The notes below the pieces were generated by a model. That model worked only from the letters and a program-made list of their open reading frames with translations. It had not been told where the DNA came from and did no database searches. Both the position numbers and the translations under genes were made by a program. DNA of 64,000 nt, from positions 682,001 through 746,000 of the forward strand of contig MU008170.1 in the NCBI GenBank assembly GCA_010909165.1. The letters are read 5' to 3'. The first letter of the stretch is position 1; each line of letters begins with the position of its first letter. This stretch comes from Anthoceros angustus. Taxonomy: Eukaryota > Streptophyta > Anthocerotopsida > Anthocerotales > Anthocerotaceae. Of this stretch, positions 35,668 to 48,178 are shown one piece after another.

Positions 35668-36340
35668 CTAAAAGACCAGGAGGACTGCTTTGTTGTAGTC
35701 TGGATGCCACCGCTCGAGTTCTGCCGTCATCAAGGATTTGCCCGTTTTCTCTTTCATCTGTTGAACCCCAAAGTACGACACAGCTTGCAGTGACCCTTCT
35801 CGGACAAGCTTAATTCCTTTGCCAGGTGGGCGGTCCTCGTCGGTGTGGCTCATGATTCAATTCCTCCTCAGCGTTTGGAAGTACCTCATATCCATGTATC
35901 CTTTGGGGAATGAATTCCGCACATCGTTTGTCCAAGTCCACGGCGATGCAATTGCGGATAGCATTTGCTAGTGTCGTCGTCACTTCACTGCGCATCTAAT
36001 ATCCAATCTCCTTCTTGGAGAAGTTGTTGATCATCTTACGCATCAACCCTAGTGGCCTATGATAAGCACATACCACGAGCTTGTCCAATGACATATAAAG
36101 AAGCTTCTTGGCAGGTGTTGTGCCCAATGACCGACCATTGTTGAGCGAGCCAAGGGCGGTGTTAGGTAACATTGAAACCTTGTTCTTCTTCTATGGTTAC
36201 CCCCACCCTACCGTGATGTACTCGGCGGTATCATATCCACCTTGATCATTATGCATGTTAGTTTTGTCCCACGAAGGAGACCATCCCTCCACGGTGCACC
36301 ATCGCAGCCTCCCTCACAAGCAGTGCGCCTTCCACCCCAT
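35668..36340 (-). other. Unidentified coding-like remnant inside the large element
   Basis: Adjoining minus-strand frames read with protein-like composition (KLVREGSLQAVSYFGVQQMK; ANAIRNCIAVDLDKRCAEFI; further upstream SLDKLVVCAYHRPLGLMRKM) but are broken by frameshifts. Not recognised; perhaps cargo or an accessory protein of the element. Confidence 0.35.
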
Positions 36341-36349
36341 GCATAACTA

Positions 36350-37516
36350 TCATGCGATTTCCTCACAACTCGTCATGTCATGGAAAGAGTGAAACATCGT
36401 GCCCATCCGTGTTTGGTCCATCTTTACATCATGCTTTCCTTTGTTGAATCCCCTGGGCACATCCATAACCAATAAAGTGTAATTCCTCTTCGTAAAAAAC
36501 CTCGTATGTCCAACACATCTCTCGCAACCACTTGGTATTTCACGATACACTTCGTCGTTGGAACAGTGAACGACTGCAGGCCTTCTTCCATGTCCATGTC
36601 AGCTAGGGTCCTTTGTTCGTTCTCCAGACCCTTCCATGTGTGCACTTCCAGTATGAAAGCCTGGAAATCCTCTGGTAGTTTTTTCAAATCTTGCACATCT
36701 TTCACTTGCCGCACAGTCACGTCGGTCGATTGAAAACATTAGTGACAAGTGAGGTAGGGCGGCATGCGGTAGCCTTCCCCACGCCACGCATTAAGCAGCA
36801 AATGATGGGGAGGCGCCGGCATGCGGTGCCCATCCTCAATAGTCTTAAAACAAATGAAATGTACCTTTCCATTGAACTGTTTGAAACCGTGCAATAACAT
36901 CATCCGAAGAGTGCATAGGGTATTCCTGCCTAACCATCTCGAAGAAGTCACATCCTAAATGTTTCGCCATCGCCACTTGGATGACATGAAGTTTCTTCCG
37001 CAGTATCACCTCCTTGGACATACCATTCAGGTCCAGTAAACCTGTCAAAACCTTTTCCGTCACACTAATCAGCATTTTCTGACCCGTCTCTCCTGGTGGA
37101 ATTCCTTGGAAAATGTTCTCTCACTCTGTCCATCACAAGCAGCAAGCACACTGTTAGACTGCAACACTACATCCAAGGATGATGGAGAATGCACTGTAAG
37201 CAAGATGTATACTCACATTCTCAGCTCTGAACGCTTCTCGAAAAGTGCTGGACAACTCCTTCGGTTCACATTTCTTCCTGTGCAGACAGGCCACTTTCAA
37301 CAAACACACAGTATAGTCATCTGACGATGCCGGCAATGTGTCCACTTCATGAGGCCTTGAAGTGCAGAATCCTGATTCACAGGTCTCGCTGCCTCCATCC
37401 AAAGTTGCCCACAGGACCCATCCCCTTGCCTTTGGTTTGCAAGTGCAGATTGAACCCAAAACCCAAAGCTTCAAAGATAGGCGTCCATACCAGTTCTTCT
37501 CCTCTGTTTGTGTCAA
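36350..37516 (-). other. Unidentified coding-like remnant, copy in unit X1
   Basis: Minus-strand pieces in different frames: SKEVILRKKLHVIQVAMAKH, YPMHSSDDVIARFQT, GKVHFICFKT, VTVRQVKDVQDLKKLPEDFQ, AFILEVHTWKGLENEQRTLA and CIVKYQVVARDVLDIRGF. The same pieces recur in unit X2. The composition suggests a real ancestral protein; no family was recognised. Downstream a promoter-like TATATAAG lies on the opposite strand. Confidence 0.4.
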
Positions 37517-37801
37517 TAGCCATTCCTACGCGGAAGCATAGTGTCCTCAAGCTGGTTCATGTGCCTCTGGAAGACCACATGTACACTAACCCTCCCTGGA
37601 CTATTGGTTTGAATGTTTTTTTGTTTTCTTATGTTTTGTGTGATGGAGTGCTTAGGAAATGTCAGGCAAGGCCTTTTATACTAAAAATGGTCCTTGGCCC
37701 ATGACAATATTACTTTTACAAATAATTAGTCCTTGGGCCTCGAACATGAATATCGAGGCCGCTAGAAGGTCCTTGGACCTTGGGATTTTAGGAATAAAAT
37801 T

Positions 37802-38312
37802 GTCTATATAAGGTGGGGATCCTTCATTCAATGAGGCCGGGAAGAAGTGGAGCGGCACCTCTGGAGAAGTTCGGGAAGCTAGCGGAGAGGTATAAGCGGA
37901 GAGAGGTGAGGCTAGGGCCGGGGTCAAGGGAGGCGAGCAAGCGAAGAAGGGTAGAGCAACGACCACCACGGGTGGCGGAACCACCACGGGTGGCGGAACC
38001 ACCACGGTGGTGGAGCCGCCATCGTCGCGGAAGAAGGACCCAAGGTGGGGAAGCCACCACGGTGGTGGAGCCGGCCATCGTCGCGGAAGAAGGACCCAAG
38101 GTGGGGAAGCCACCGTCGAGCGTAGGAGGATGCAACTCCCTCGAGTTCGAGCGGCCGGCCAGGATTGTCCACGGAGCCGGGCATACCCTTCACGGGTTGT
38201 GCTCGAGGAAATGAGCAAGGCGGAGGCTAGAGCATGGACGAAGGAGCGCCGCAGTTTGGCTGTCAGCGATGAGGCGAGAAGCGTCTTGCGCGAGGCGATG
38301 GGCGCCTCCTAG
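37802..38312 (+). other. TATA-led frame encoding a Val/Glu/Pro repeat, copy in X1
   Basis: TTGTCTATATAAGG near 37800 precedes a plus-strand GC-rich frame with a repeat of the form TTVVEPAIVAEEGPKVGEA, then RAWTKERRSLAVSDEARSVL ending in a stop at 38312. The repeat phase is disturbed by deletions. It could be a transcribed accessory gene of the transposon, or only a minisatellite behind a TATA sequence. Confidence 0.35.
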
Positions 38313-39299
38313 GAGTGAAGGGACCTCGGATAAGCGGGAGTGAGGTGGAGATATTAAGGGAGGATCTTTGGATCGGGCGTGGTAGGAGGCGGGGAACACC
38401 CATGGGCCGGGCTAGGCGGCCACCAGCGGAGGCGCGATTTTAGAGGGCGGCATCAGGTCGCTTTCACTTGGATTAGAGGATAAGGTGCTAGGAAGCTTGT
38501 GAATTTGTAGATACCAGAATTGGTAGGCGCTTGTGGTAAGTTAGCCATCTTTAAACCTTTGGAGGTAGGTTAGCCATCTTTAGACCTTTGGGAAAGTGAG
38601 CTATGGCGCTGCGACGGATGTATAAGAGACCCTTGAGTGTCTCTCTTAGACAATTTGGTGTGAGCTCCGTGTGAATTTGTGCGCGTGGTTGGTTGGAGAC
38701 ATCCGATCGATGATGGGCTGATTCGGTGTCTTGTCCTCTCGTCACAAGAGGGGAGATCCTGGATGGTCGAGTGAGTGACCAAGCTCACGTGCAGGGTGAC
38801 TAGTGGTGAAGGTGCTCAATGCATGCGGGAGGAAATTCCAGAGGGCCGGTGAGATCGCTGTGGAGCCGACCACTGTTTTCCTTTCCCAACCCATGTCTAA
38901 CAGTTGTGTCTAATCCCAAGGGAGGGTCTGTGTGGCCCAAGGAGGGTCATGTGGCCCAAGAGAGGTGCATGTGTGGCACAGGAGGGTCATGTGGCCCAAG
39001 GAGGTGCAATGTGGCCCAAGAGGGAGTGCAGCTGGGAGGTGTGGCCCAATGTGGCGAGGAGGATCTGTGGAACATCTTGTCGGTGGTGGTGTATGAGGTC
39101 CTGGAAGAAAGGGGTGAGTGAGTCGTTGTGTGAAGTCTAGGAAGTGGTGGCGAGAGTGGAAAATGCGGAGCCGAGGAAGGTTGGGAATAAATTGTGGGGT
39201 CGAGGAGGAAATTAGGCGGAGTGAGGTGCCGCGTGCGTGGCCATGGTGTACATCCACCGGTGAGCTGGGTGTGAATCCACAGGCACATCCATAACCAAT

Positions 39300-40378
39300 A
39301 AAGTGTAATTCCTCTTCGTAAAAACCTCGGATGTCCAACACATCTCTCGCTACCACTTGGTATTTCACGATACACTCGTTGGAGCGATGAGCATTGCAGG
39401 CCTTCTTCCATGTCCATGTCGCTAGGGTCCTTTGTTCGTTCTCCGGACCCTTCCATGTGTGCACTTCCGATGAAAGCACGGAAATCCTCGTAGTTTTTCA
39501 AATCCTGCACATCTTTCACTTGCCGCACACGTCACCCGTCAGGTCAGTGCTCAAAAACGATGTGACAATGGTAGGAGTGGGAAGGCGCGGCATGCCGGCC
39601 TTCCCCTACGTAACAAGCGAAATGATGGGGAGGCGGCATGCGGTGCCCATCCCCACTCCTATTAGTTTTAAAACAAATGAAATGTACCTTTCCATTGAAC
39701 GCTGTTTGAAACCGTGCAATAACATCATCCGAAGAGTGCATAGGGTATTCCTGCCTAACCATCTCGAAGAAGTCACATCCTAAATGTTTCGCCATCGCCA
39801 CTTGGATGACATGAAGTTTCTTCCGCAGTATCACCTCCTTGGACATACCATTCAGGTCCAGTAAACCTGTCAAAACCTTTTCACACTAATCAGCATTTTC
39901 ACCGTCTCCGGTGGAATTCCTTGGAAAATGTTCTCTCACCTGCATCCATCTGACAAGCACCGTTAGATCGCAACACTACATCCAAGGATGATGGAGAATG
40001 CAATCGTAAGCAAGATGTATACTCACATTCTCGCCTCGAACGCTTCTCGAAAAGTGCGGACAACTCCTTCGGTTCACATTTCTTCCTGCGCATGTGCCAC
40101 TTTCAACAAACACATAGTCATCGGCGATGCGGCAATGTGTCCACTTCATGAGGCCTTGAAGTGCACAGAATCCGCAGTTCTGGGTCTCGCTGCCCTCCAT
40201 CCAAAGTTGCCCACAGGACCCATCCTGCCCTTGCCCTTTGGTTTGCAAGTGCACCGTTGAACCCAAAAACCCAAAGCTTCAGCATAGGCGTCCATACCAC
40301 AGTTTCTTCATCCGGCTCCTCTGTTTGTGTCAATAGCCATTCCTGCTGCAGAAGCATAGTGTCCTCAAGCTGGTTCAT
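39300..40378 (-). other. Unidentified coding-like remnant, copy in unit X2
   Basis: Second copy of the remnant at 36350-37516 (shared SKEVILRKKLHVIQVAMAKH, YPMHSSDDVIARFQT, HTWKGPENEQRTLA). It differs mostly by small deletions that move the frame. Confidence 0.4.
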
Positions 40379-40620
40379 GTGCCTCTGTGGAAGACCACAT
40401 GTACACTAACCCTCCCCTGGACTATTGGTTTGAATGTTTTTTTTTGTTTTTCTTATGTTTTGTGTGATGGAGTGCTTAGGAAATGTCCGAGGCAAGGCCT
40501 TTTATACTAAAATGGTCCTTGGCCCATGACAATATTACTTTTACAAATAATTAGTCCTTGGGCCTCGAACACATGAATATCGAGGCCGCTAGAAGGTCCT
40601 TGGACCTTGGGATTTTAGGA

Positions 40621-41160
40621 ATAAAATTGTCTATATAAGGTGGGGATCCTTCATTCGACAGGGGCCCAGGAAGAAGTGGAGACGCTGGCACCTCTGGAGA
40701 AGTTCAGGAAGCTAGCGGAGAGGTATAAGCGGGAGAGAGGTGAGGCTAGGGCCAGGGTCAAGAGGCGAGCAAGCGAAGAAGGGTAGAGCACACCACGGTG
40801 GTGGAGCCACCACCGTCATGAAGCCACCACGGTGGTGGAGCCAGCCACTGTCGCGGCAGCCACCACGGTGGTGGAGCCGGCCATCGTCGCGGAAGAAGGA
40901 CCCAAGGTGGGGGAAGCCACCGTCAGGAGCGCTGTAGGAGGGGATGCAACTCCCTCGAGTTCGAGCGGCCGGCCAGGATTGTCCACGGAGCCGGCATACC
41001 CTTCACGGGTTGTGCTCGAGGAAATGAGCAAGGCGGAGGCTAGAGCATGGACGAAGAGCGCCGCAGTTTGGCTGTCAGCGATGAGGCGAGAAGCGTCTTG
41101 CGCGAGGCGATGGGCGCCTCCTAGGAGGAGTGAAGGGACCTCGGATAAGCGGGAGTGAGG
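40621..41160 (+). other. TATA-led frame encoding a Val/Glu/Pro repeat, copy in X2
   Basis: Second copy of the 37802-38312 block with the same TATATAAGG (about 40631) and EPAIVAEEGPKVGEA coding. The repeat number and frame differ through short indels. Confidence 0.35.
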
Positions 41161-42305
41161 TGGAGATATTAAGGGAGGATCTTTCGGATCGGGCGTGGTA
41201 GGAGGCGGGGAACACCCATGGGCCGAGGCTAGGCGGCCACCAGCGGAGGCGCGATTTTAGAGGGAGCGCATCATAGGTCGAGGCTTTCACTTGGATTAGA
41301 GGATAAGGTGCTAGGAAGCTTGTGAATTTGTAGATACCGAATTGGTAGGCGCGCTTGTGGTAAGTTAGCCATCTTTAAACCTTTGGAGGTAGGTTAGCCA
41401 TCTTTAGACCTTTGGGAAAGTGAGCTATGGCGCTGACGGATGTATAAGAGACCCTTGAGTGTCTCTCTTAACAGACAATTTCAGGTGTGAGCTCCCGTGT
41501 GTCGAATTTGTGCGCGTGGTTGGTTGGAGACATCCGATCGATGACGGGCTGATTCGGTGTGCTGTCCTCTCGTCACAAGAGGGCCGGGGAGATCCCTGGA
41601 TGGTCGAGAGCTGAGTGACCAAGCTCCGCGTCTGGGGTGACTAGTGGTGAAGGGTGCTCAATGCATGCCAGGAGAGGGAAATTCCCGCAGGGGACCGGGG
41701 TGAGATCGCGGGTGTGCGAATCGCCTGTGGAGCCGACCAGCTGTTTTTTTCCTTTCCCAACCCGCTGTCTAACCAGATTGTGTCTAATCCCAAGGGGGTC
41801 TGTGTGGCCCAAGGAGGGGTCTGTGTGGCCCAAGGTGAGGTCTGTGTGGCCTGAGGAGGGGTCTGTGTGGCCCAAGGAGGTCTGTGGCCCAAGGAGGGGT
41901 CTGTGTGTGGCTGCGGCCCAAGAGAGGTCATGTGGCACAGAGGAGGATCTGTGGGAACATCTTGTGCGGTGGTGTGAGGTCCTGGAAGAAAGGGGTGAGT
42001 GAGTCGTTGTGTGAAGAGGAGTCTAGGAAGTGGTGGCGCGAGGAGTGCAGGCGAGCCGAGGAAGGTTGGGAATAAATTGTGGGGTCGAGGAAATTAGCGG
42101 CGGAGTGAGGTGCCGCGTGCGTGGCCATGGTGTACATCCACCGGTGAGCTCGGTGTGAATCCACATGAGTGTGACTTGGTGTACATGTGAACTGCGGTGC
42201 ATAGGACCATAACCCTTAGCAGGCGTGGCGGGGGCCGGGCGCCAAATAGTCGATCGCGGCAGCGTCGCCCGGAGTGGGTCCCACCACGTTGGTTGAACTG
42301 AACTC

Positions 42306-42892
42306 ACCGCGGTGGCGGAACCCTGCAGCGGTGGCGAACCCCACCGGAACCCTGCAGCGGTGGCGGAACCCACCACAGCGGTGGCGGAACCCACACGGCG
42401 GTGGCGGAACCACCACGGTGGCGGAACCCTGCAGCGGTGGCGGAACCCACCAGCGGTGGCGGAACCCACCACAGCGGTGGCGGAACCCCACGCGGTGGCG
42501 AACCCACCAGCGGTGGCGGAACCCACTACGGCGGTGGCGGAACCCACCACGCAGCGGTGGCGGAACCTGCACGGCGGTGGCGGAACCCTACGGCGGTGGC
42601 GGAACCCTGCAGCGGTGGCGGAACCCCACGGCGGTGGCGGAACCCACCACGCAGCGGTGGCGGAACCCACCACGGCGGTGGCGGAACCCACCACGCAGCG
42701 GTGGCGGAACCCACCACGGCGGAACCACCACGGTGGCGGAACCCCACCGGCGGTGGCGGAACCCCACGGCGGTGGCGGAACCCTGCAGCGGTGGCGGAAC
42801 CCTGCAGCGGTGGCGAACCCTGCAGCGGTGGCGGAACCCACAGCGGTGGCGGAACCCTGCAGCGGTGGCGGAACCCTGCAGCGTGGTCGAAC
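42306..42892. repeat. GCGGTGGCGGAACCCACCAC minisatellite in Y1
   Basis: About 30 units of roughly 15-24 bp built from GGTGGCGGAACCC plus CTGCAG or ACCAC. No stops arise in several frames of either strand, giving long spurious frames (for example Val-Ala-Glu-Pro-Thr-Thr on the plus strand). Confidence 0.9.
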
Positions 42893-45045
42893 TTCGCCAT
42901 GGTCGTGGGCTCCCAGCAGTAGTTGATTATGTTGTAGGAGGAGGACTAGAATCCATAGTTTTGGAACATCTTGACACAAAACCATTCCCTTGGGATCGAA
43001 TCCTAGGACTATAACGACATAGAGGGTAAATGTGGCCTCTTTTGTCTTGGATGCAAAACCCATTCCGACCTCACATTGCATTGCATTCTCTCATCACAGT
43101 ATGGGAGGGAATTGGATATGGATTTCCACCCTCAATGCTTTGGACAAGCGGACTTCTCTCCACCACCATTCGCCTTTGTGGTGCTTGCCTTGGCAGGGTG
43201 AGTGACCCGAGACTTTGTCGCCTTCCGTTCCCCTCCACGTGCTCAAGTGGTTGGAAAGCATGGCCGGCCAGGCGAGGACCGGCATCGGGCGTGGAGGATC
43301 TGTGGTTATTGATTTCGCCTCCTTCTTCTAGCTTTCTTCGCCTCGCGGCTTCTCAACAAGTCTCTGTGGTTTGGCCACGCGCATCGTGAGGTCAGTCTTA
43401 CTGCGGCGTCCGGCTCGCCATCGTCTGCGGGCAACATGGGGATCAAACACGCTAATGCGGATTAGGGCAAGCACCAATTCCATTGCAACCAAGGGATTCC
43501 TCACGCAGCCGTGAATGCGATGGATGGAGGCTGGTGGCGGTCTCTCACGCCAAATTCACAAAAACCACGCGCGGCCTCGCAGATCGCAGAGATGCTCGCG
43601 TTGGAAGAGCTTGCGTTCGCCCATTGTTAACTTTCGATTTGGGTTGAACAAGGACTTCAACTCGGTTCGGGTTTTAAGGAGCCGACATCAAACCCTAATT
43701 TCGATGCATGTAACCATGTATAGCAGGTCCAGTTATTGTCCTTATCGTGTATGGAGGAACATGGACTGGAATATGTGGGTGTCGCGTTTTGTTGCATTAA
43801 ACCACGTATGGTTGAACCGTGATGGGTATACCAGTACGGTTCGGCGTTCGCGATGTCGCGCACTATCCATTCCAGCTCGGTTTGCAGGCACTTTGACTCA
43901 ACTACATTTGTTTATGTATCTTTGCATGCGAGCAAGCCTAATATGAAATGGGTGTGTAAGAATGCGTTTCATAACGTTCCGTGCACCCTTATTTTCCAGC
44001 CGCTATTGATGGCTTCCGCCATTTAGTTTAACCTATGGCATCGCTTCACGGTGGCGGATAGTAGCATAATAGCACCGGGCCCTCCATTACTTGAAATCTA
44101 TTTAGGATTTGGCAATCAAGTGTTTTGTCTCTCAACGGCTTCCCGCCTCCTCCGAGGTCAAGTCATGTACCACAAGACCACGGCTTTTATCAGCACTTGA
44201 CGTGGAGGTTGTAGCGCGGATGTATAAGAGACCCTTGAGTGTCTCTCTTCAATTTGAGTGTAAGCTCCGTGTGTCGAATTTGTGCGTGGTTGGTTGGAGA
44301 CATCCGATCGATGATGGGCTGATTCGGTGTCTTTGTCCTCTCGTCACAAGAGGGCCGGGAGATCCTGGATGGTCGAGAGCCGAGTGACCAAGCTCCGTCT
44401 GGGGTGACTAGTGGTGAAGGGTGCTCAATGCATGCCAGAGAGGGAAATTTCAGGGACCGGGGTGAGATCGCGGGTGTCTGAATCGCTGTGGAGCCGACCA
44501 TTGTTTTCCTTTCCCAACCATTGTCTAACAGTTGTGTCTAATCCCAAGGAGGTCATGTGGCCCAAGGAGGGTGCATGTGGCCCAAGAGGTCTGTGGCCCA
44601 AGGAGGTGCATGTGGCCCAAGGAGGGGTCTGTGGCCCAAGAGAGGTCTGTGTGGCTGCGGAGGTGCATGTGGCCCAAGAGAGGTCTGTGGCTCGAGAGAG
44701 GAGGATCTGGGAACATCTTGTGCGGTGGTGTGAGGTCCTGGAAGAAAGGGGTGAGTGAGTCGTTGTGTGAAGAGGAGTCTAGGAAGTGGTGGCGCGAGAG
44801 TGGAAAATGCGGAGCCGAGGAAGGTTGGGAATAAATTGTGGGGTCGAGGAGGAAATTAGCGGCGGAGTGAGGTGCCGCGTGCGTGGCCATGGTGTACATC
44901 CACCGGTGAGCTCGGGTGTGAATCCACATGAGTGTGACTTGGTGTACATGTGAACTGCGGTGCATAGGACCATAACCCTTAGCAGGCGTGGCGGGGGCCG
45001 GGCGCCAAATAGTCGATCGCGGCAGCGTGCGGCCAGGTGGGTCCC

Positions 45046-45650
45046 ACCACGGTGGCTGAACCAGCCACGCGGTGGCGAACCCACCACGCAGCGGTGGCGG
45101 AACCCACCGCGGCGGTGGCGGAACCCTGCAGCGGTGGCGGAACCCACCAGCGGTGGCGGAACCCACCAGCGGTGGCGGAACCACCACCGGTGGCGAACCC
45201 ACCACGCAGCGGTGGCGGAACCCACCAGCGGTGGCGGAACCCACCACAGCGGTGGCGAACCCTGCCACGGTGGCGGAACCCTGCAGCGGTGGCGGAACCC
45301 TACGCGGTGGCGGAACCCTGCAGCGGCGGAACCCACCAGCGGTGGCGGAACCCCACGGCGGTGGCGGAACCCACCAGCGGTGGCGGAATCCACCACGGCG
45401 GTGGCGAACCCACCAGCGGTGGCGGAACCCCACGGTGGCGGAACCCACCACGCGGTGGCGGAACCCACCACGTGGCGGAACCCTGCAGTGGCGGAACCCA
45501 CCACGGTGGCGGAACCCACCACGGCGGTGGCGGAACCCACCACGGTGGCGGAACCCCACGGTGGCGGAACCCTGCAGCGGTGGCGGAACCCACCACGGCG
45601 GTGGCGGAACCCACCACGGCGGTGGCGGAACCCACCGGCGGTGGTCGAAC
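45046..45650. repeat. GCGGTGGCGGAACCCACCAC minisatellite in Y2
   Basis: Second copy of the array at 42306-42892, about 600 bp long. The unit order differs in detail. A 563-codon minus-strand frame through it (46216 to 44525) starts with a non-repetitive Lys/Arg-rich segment and is not a recognised protein. Confidence 0.9.
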
Positions 45651-46639
45651 TTACCATGGTCGTGGGCTGCCGCGTAGTTGATTATGGTCGGGTAGGAACC
45701 CGGTTGTAGGAGGACTAGAATCCATAGTTTTGGAACATCTTGACACAAAACCATTCCCTTGGGATCGAATCCTAGGACTATAACGACATAGAGGGTAAAT
45801 GTGGCCTCTTTGCGTCTTCGGATGCAAAAACCCATTCCACAGCCTCCGCAGCTGCATTGTCTCTCATACGAGTATGGGGAGGGAATTGGATATGGATTTC
45901 CCACCCTCAATGCTTTGGACAAGCCAGACTTCTCTCCACCGTCTACCGCTGCCTTTGTGGTGCTTGCCTTCGCAGAATTGAGTGACCCAGACTTTGTCTG
46001 CCCCCTTCCCGTTCCCCCTCCACCGTGCTCAAGTGGTTGGAAAGCATGGCCAGCCCCAGAGGCAGAGACCGGCATCTGGCGTGGAGGATCTGTGGTTGTT
46101 GATTTCGCCTCCTTCTTGCTTCTAGCTTTCTTCTGCCTCCGCGGCTTCTCCAACAAGTCTCCAGGGTTTGGCCCTGCATCAGGGAGGTCCGTCTTACTGC
46201 GGCGTCCGCTCGCCATCGTCTGCAGCAGGCAACATGGGGATCAAACACGCTCAATCTGGATTAGGCAAGCACCAATTCCATTGCAACCAAGGGATTCCTC
46301 ACCTGTTCGTCGTCTGGAATGGATGGAGAGCTGGCTGGCGAGGGTCTCTCACGCCAAATTCACTGAAAAACCACGCGGCCTCGCTTGAATCGCAGATGCT
46401 CCGCGTTGGAAGAGCTTGCGTTACGCCCGCTGTTGGCAACTCGGACTGGGTTGAACAAGGACTTCAACTCCGGTTCGGGTTTTTAAGGAGCTGACATCAA
46501 ACCCTAATTTCAGTACAGTCCGTAACAAACGCGCTGTAACGAGGTCCGAGTTATTGTCCTTATCAGCTATGTATGGAGGAACATGGACTGGAATATGTGG
46601 TCGGTGCGTTTCGATGTTGCATTAAACCATACGTATGGT

Positions 46640-46677
46640 TCGAACCGTATTCTGGGTATACCCAGAATACGGTTCGA
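46640..46677. repeat. 38-bp perfect palindrome
   Basis: TCGAACCGTATTCTGGGTA is followed immediately by its exact reverse complement. The matching site in Y1 (about 43811-43846) keeps the outline but has mismatches and deletions. Confidence 0.95.
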
Positions 46678-47110
46678 CACACCCGCGCGTTCGCGATGTC
46701 CTTCGCACTATCCATTCCAGCTCAGTTTGCAAGGCACTTTGACTCAACTACCTGTTTGTTTATGTATGCTGCATGCAGGCAAGCCTAATATGAAAATGGG
46801 TGTGTAAGAATGCGTTTTCATAACGTTCCAGACACCCTTATTTTCCAGCCGCTGCTATTGATGGCTTCCGGCCATTTAGTTTAACCCTATGGCATCTGGC
46901 TTATGCGGCTGGCAGCATAGTAGCATAATAGCACCGGGCCCCCCTCCATTACTTCGAAATCTATTTAGGATTTGGCAATCAAGTGTTTTGTCTCTCAACG
47001 GCTTCCCGCCTCCTCCGAGGTCAAGTCATGTACCACACAGCACCAGCTTTTATCACACTTGACGGGAGGTTGTAGCCGTGGATAACCTTCGAGCTACGAG
47101 TCCAACACAA

Positions 47111-47705
47111 TGCTCCAGTTCACACACTCCGAAGACGCGGGCGATGTGATGCTTCTATATTCTGTGCCATTTCATTTCTTGACCAATACCAACGATTGCA
47201 ATGTCATTGACAAATCAGATGCAGGTCCGTGGACCAAGATTTGGGCAAAATCAAGATGTTTCACAGTTCCAAAGAGTACCTGATCCCCGTAAACAGAGTG
47301 AAAGGCAAGCGCGGTGGCCCCTCCGTCTCGCCAGGCAGTTTCAAAGTCCTTGCCGCTATCTCTGCCACAAAGTATGGATTCTTTGTCACTAGCTGAGTCG
47401 TCGGAGCTGTCGTCTTCGCCCCCGTCATACTCATTGACATAGGTTTGTGTTGGTGGCTCTGATCCCAGGATGTTCGTGTTGCAGGTCCAGGGTGGAGAAG
47501 AACTCACACACAGTCCCGTATGCCCAGCTATGTTCCCCCGACTTCCAGGAACCTAAACCTCTACTCTGCCATAGATAGAAGCCCGTCTGGAAGGAGGAAA
47601 GTAGGTGTCGGTGCGGTTGGATCAGAAGCGCGCACCGCGAGGGGATTGTTCACTACTATTTCCAGCACTGAAGATGAGGGGACGCCCAATGCAGATGAGG
47701 ATAAT
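47111..47705. other. Unassigned coding-like stretch left of the nested copia element
   Basis: A minus-strand frame (47507-47172) has an acidic tract (GGEDDSSDDSASDKE) and FHSVYGDQVLFGTVKHLDF. The plus strand (47520-47705) reads SRNLNLYSAIDRSPSGRRKV then EDEGTPNADED up to the LTR. Since the transposase N-terminal piece resumes after the copia element, the plus-strand frame may be its start. Not certain. Confidence 0.35.
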
Positions 47706-47977
47706 TGATGAAATATATCTATTTTAGGGCACTATTCATTAGGCCCACATCACTTAAACATTATTTTATCATCTAGGGCATTAGGTAGTTATCTATTTAG
47801 TTGCTTTAGGTAGTTAGTTGTTAGTAGTTACAACAACTTGGTAGTTACAACAACATATTGTTATAACCACCTAACCACCTCAACCACTTAGCCTATATAA
47901 AGGCTTGTACTTTACTCTTTAATTCATTCGTTGCATTGTACTACTTTGCATCTAAGAGCAAGACGTGATTTTCATCA
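47706..47977 (+). repeat. 5' LTR of the nested copia element
   Basis: 272 bp, TGATGAAA...TTTCATCA. A TATATAAAGGCTTGTAC at about 47893 is the likely promoter TATA box. Confidence 0.9.
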
Positions 47978-47990
47978 TGGTATCAGAGCA
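47978..47990 (+). other. Primer-binding site (initiator Met tRNA type)
   Basis: TGGTATCAGAGCA directly abuts the LTR, the usual copia arrangement in plants. Confidence 0.9.
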
Positions 47991-48178
47991 TCTTGCTCTC
48001 CACTATGCGTGTGCAGCTTCAAGCATCTAAGGAGCTTATCTAGGAGGCACTTTTCTATCTAGCACCTTGCTAGATGGATTGTGTTCATTCTAGAATTGCT
48101 GCTCTTTTATGTTTTCTTCTCATGCGAATATATCTTTTCTTATAATGCTTTTATGCACTAATTCCTTGTCCCCCCTCC

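Larger units (their letters stand above)
36456..42165. repeat. Tandem duplication X: 36456-39281 and 39282-42165
   Basis: GGCACATCCATAACC starts both units. The end of unit 1 (GTGTGAATCCACA at 39281) joins directly to the start of unit 2, while unit 2 runs on past the same point (42165) into ATGAGTGTGAC. The units are colinear over about 2.85 kb, with many short indels. Confidence 0.85.
41437..47077. repeat. Tandem duplication Y: 41437-44216 and 44217-47077
   Basis: CGGATGTATAAGAGACCC begins both units. GGAGGTTGTAGC ends both: at 44216 it runs into the second unit, at 47077 into unique sequence. Y overlaps the end of X, so the stretch with GGGCTGATTCGGTGT is present three times (about 38715, 41545 and 44317). 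Confidence 0.85.

Noticed and set aside
42023-43081. 352-codon minus-strand open frame
   Set aside because: The same minisatellite artefact in unit Y1; frames on the opposite strand are equally open.
44525-46216. 563-codon minus-strand open frame
   Set aside because: Most of it runs through the GGTGGCGGAACCC minisatellite, which lacks stops in many frames. The first 120 residues are not recognised, so it is not called a gene.
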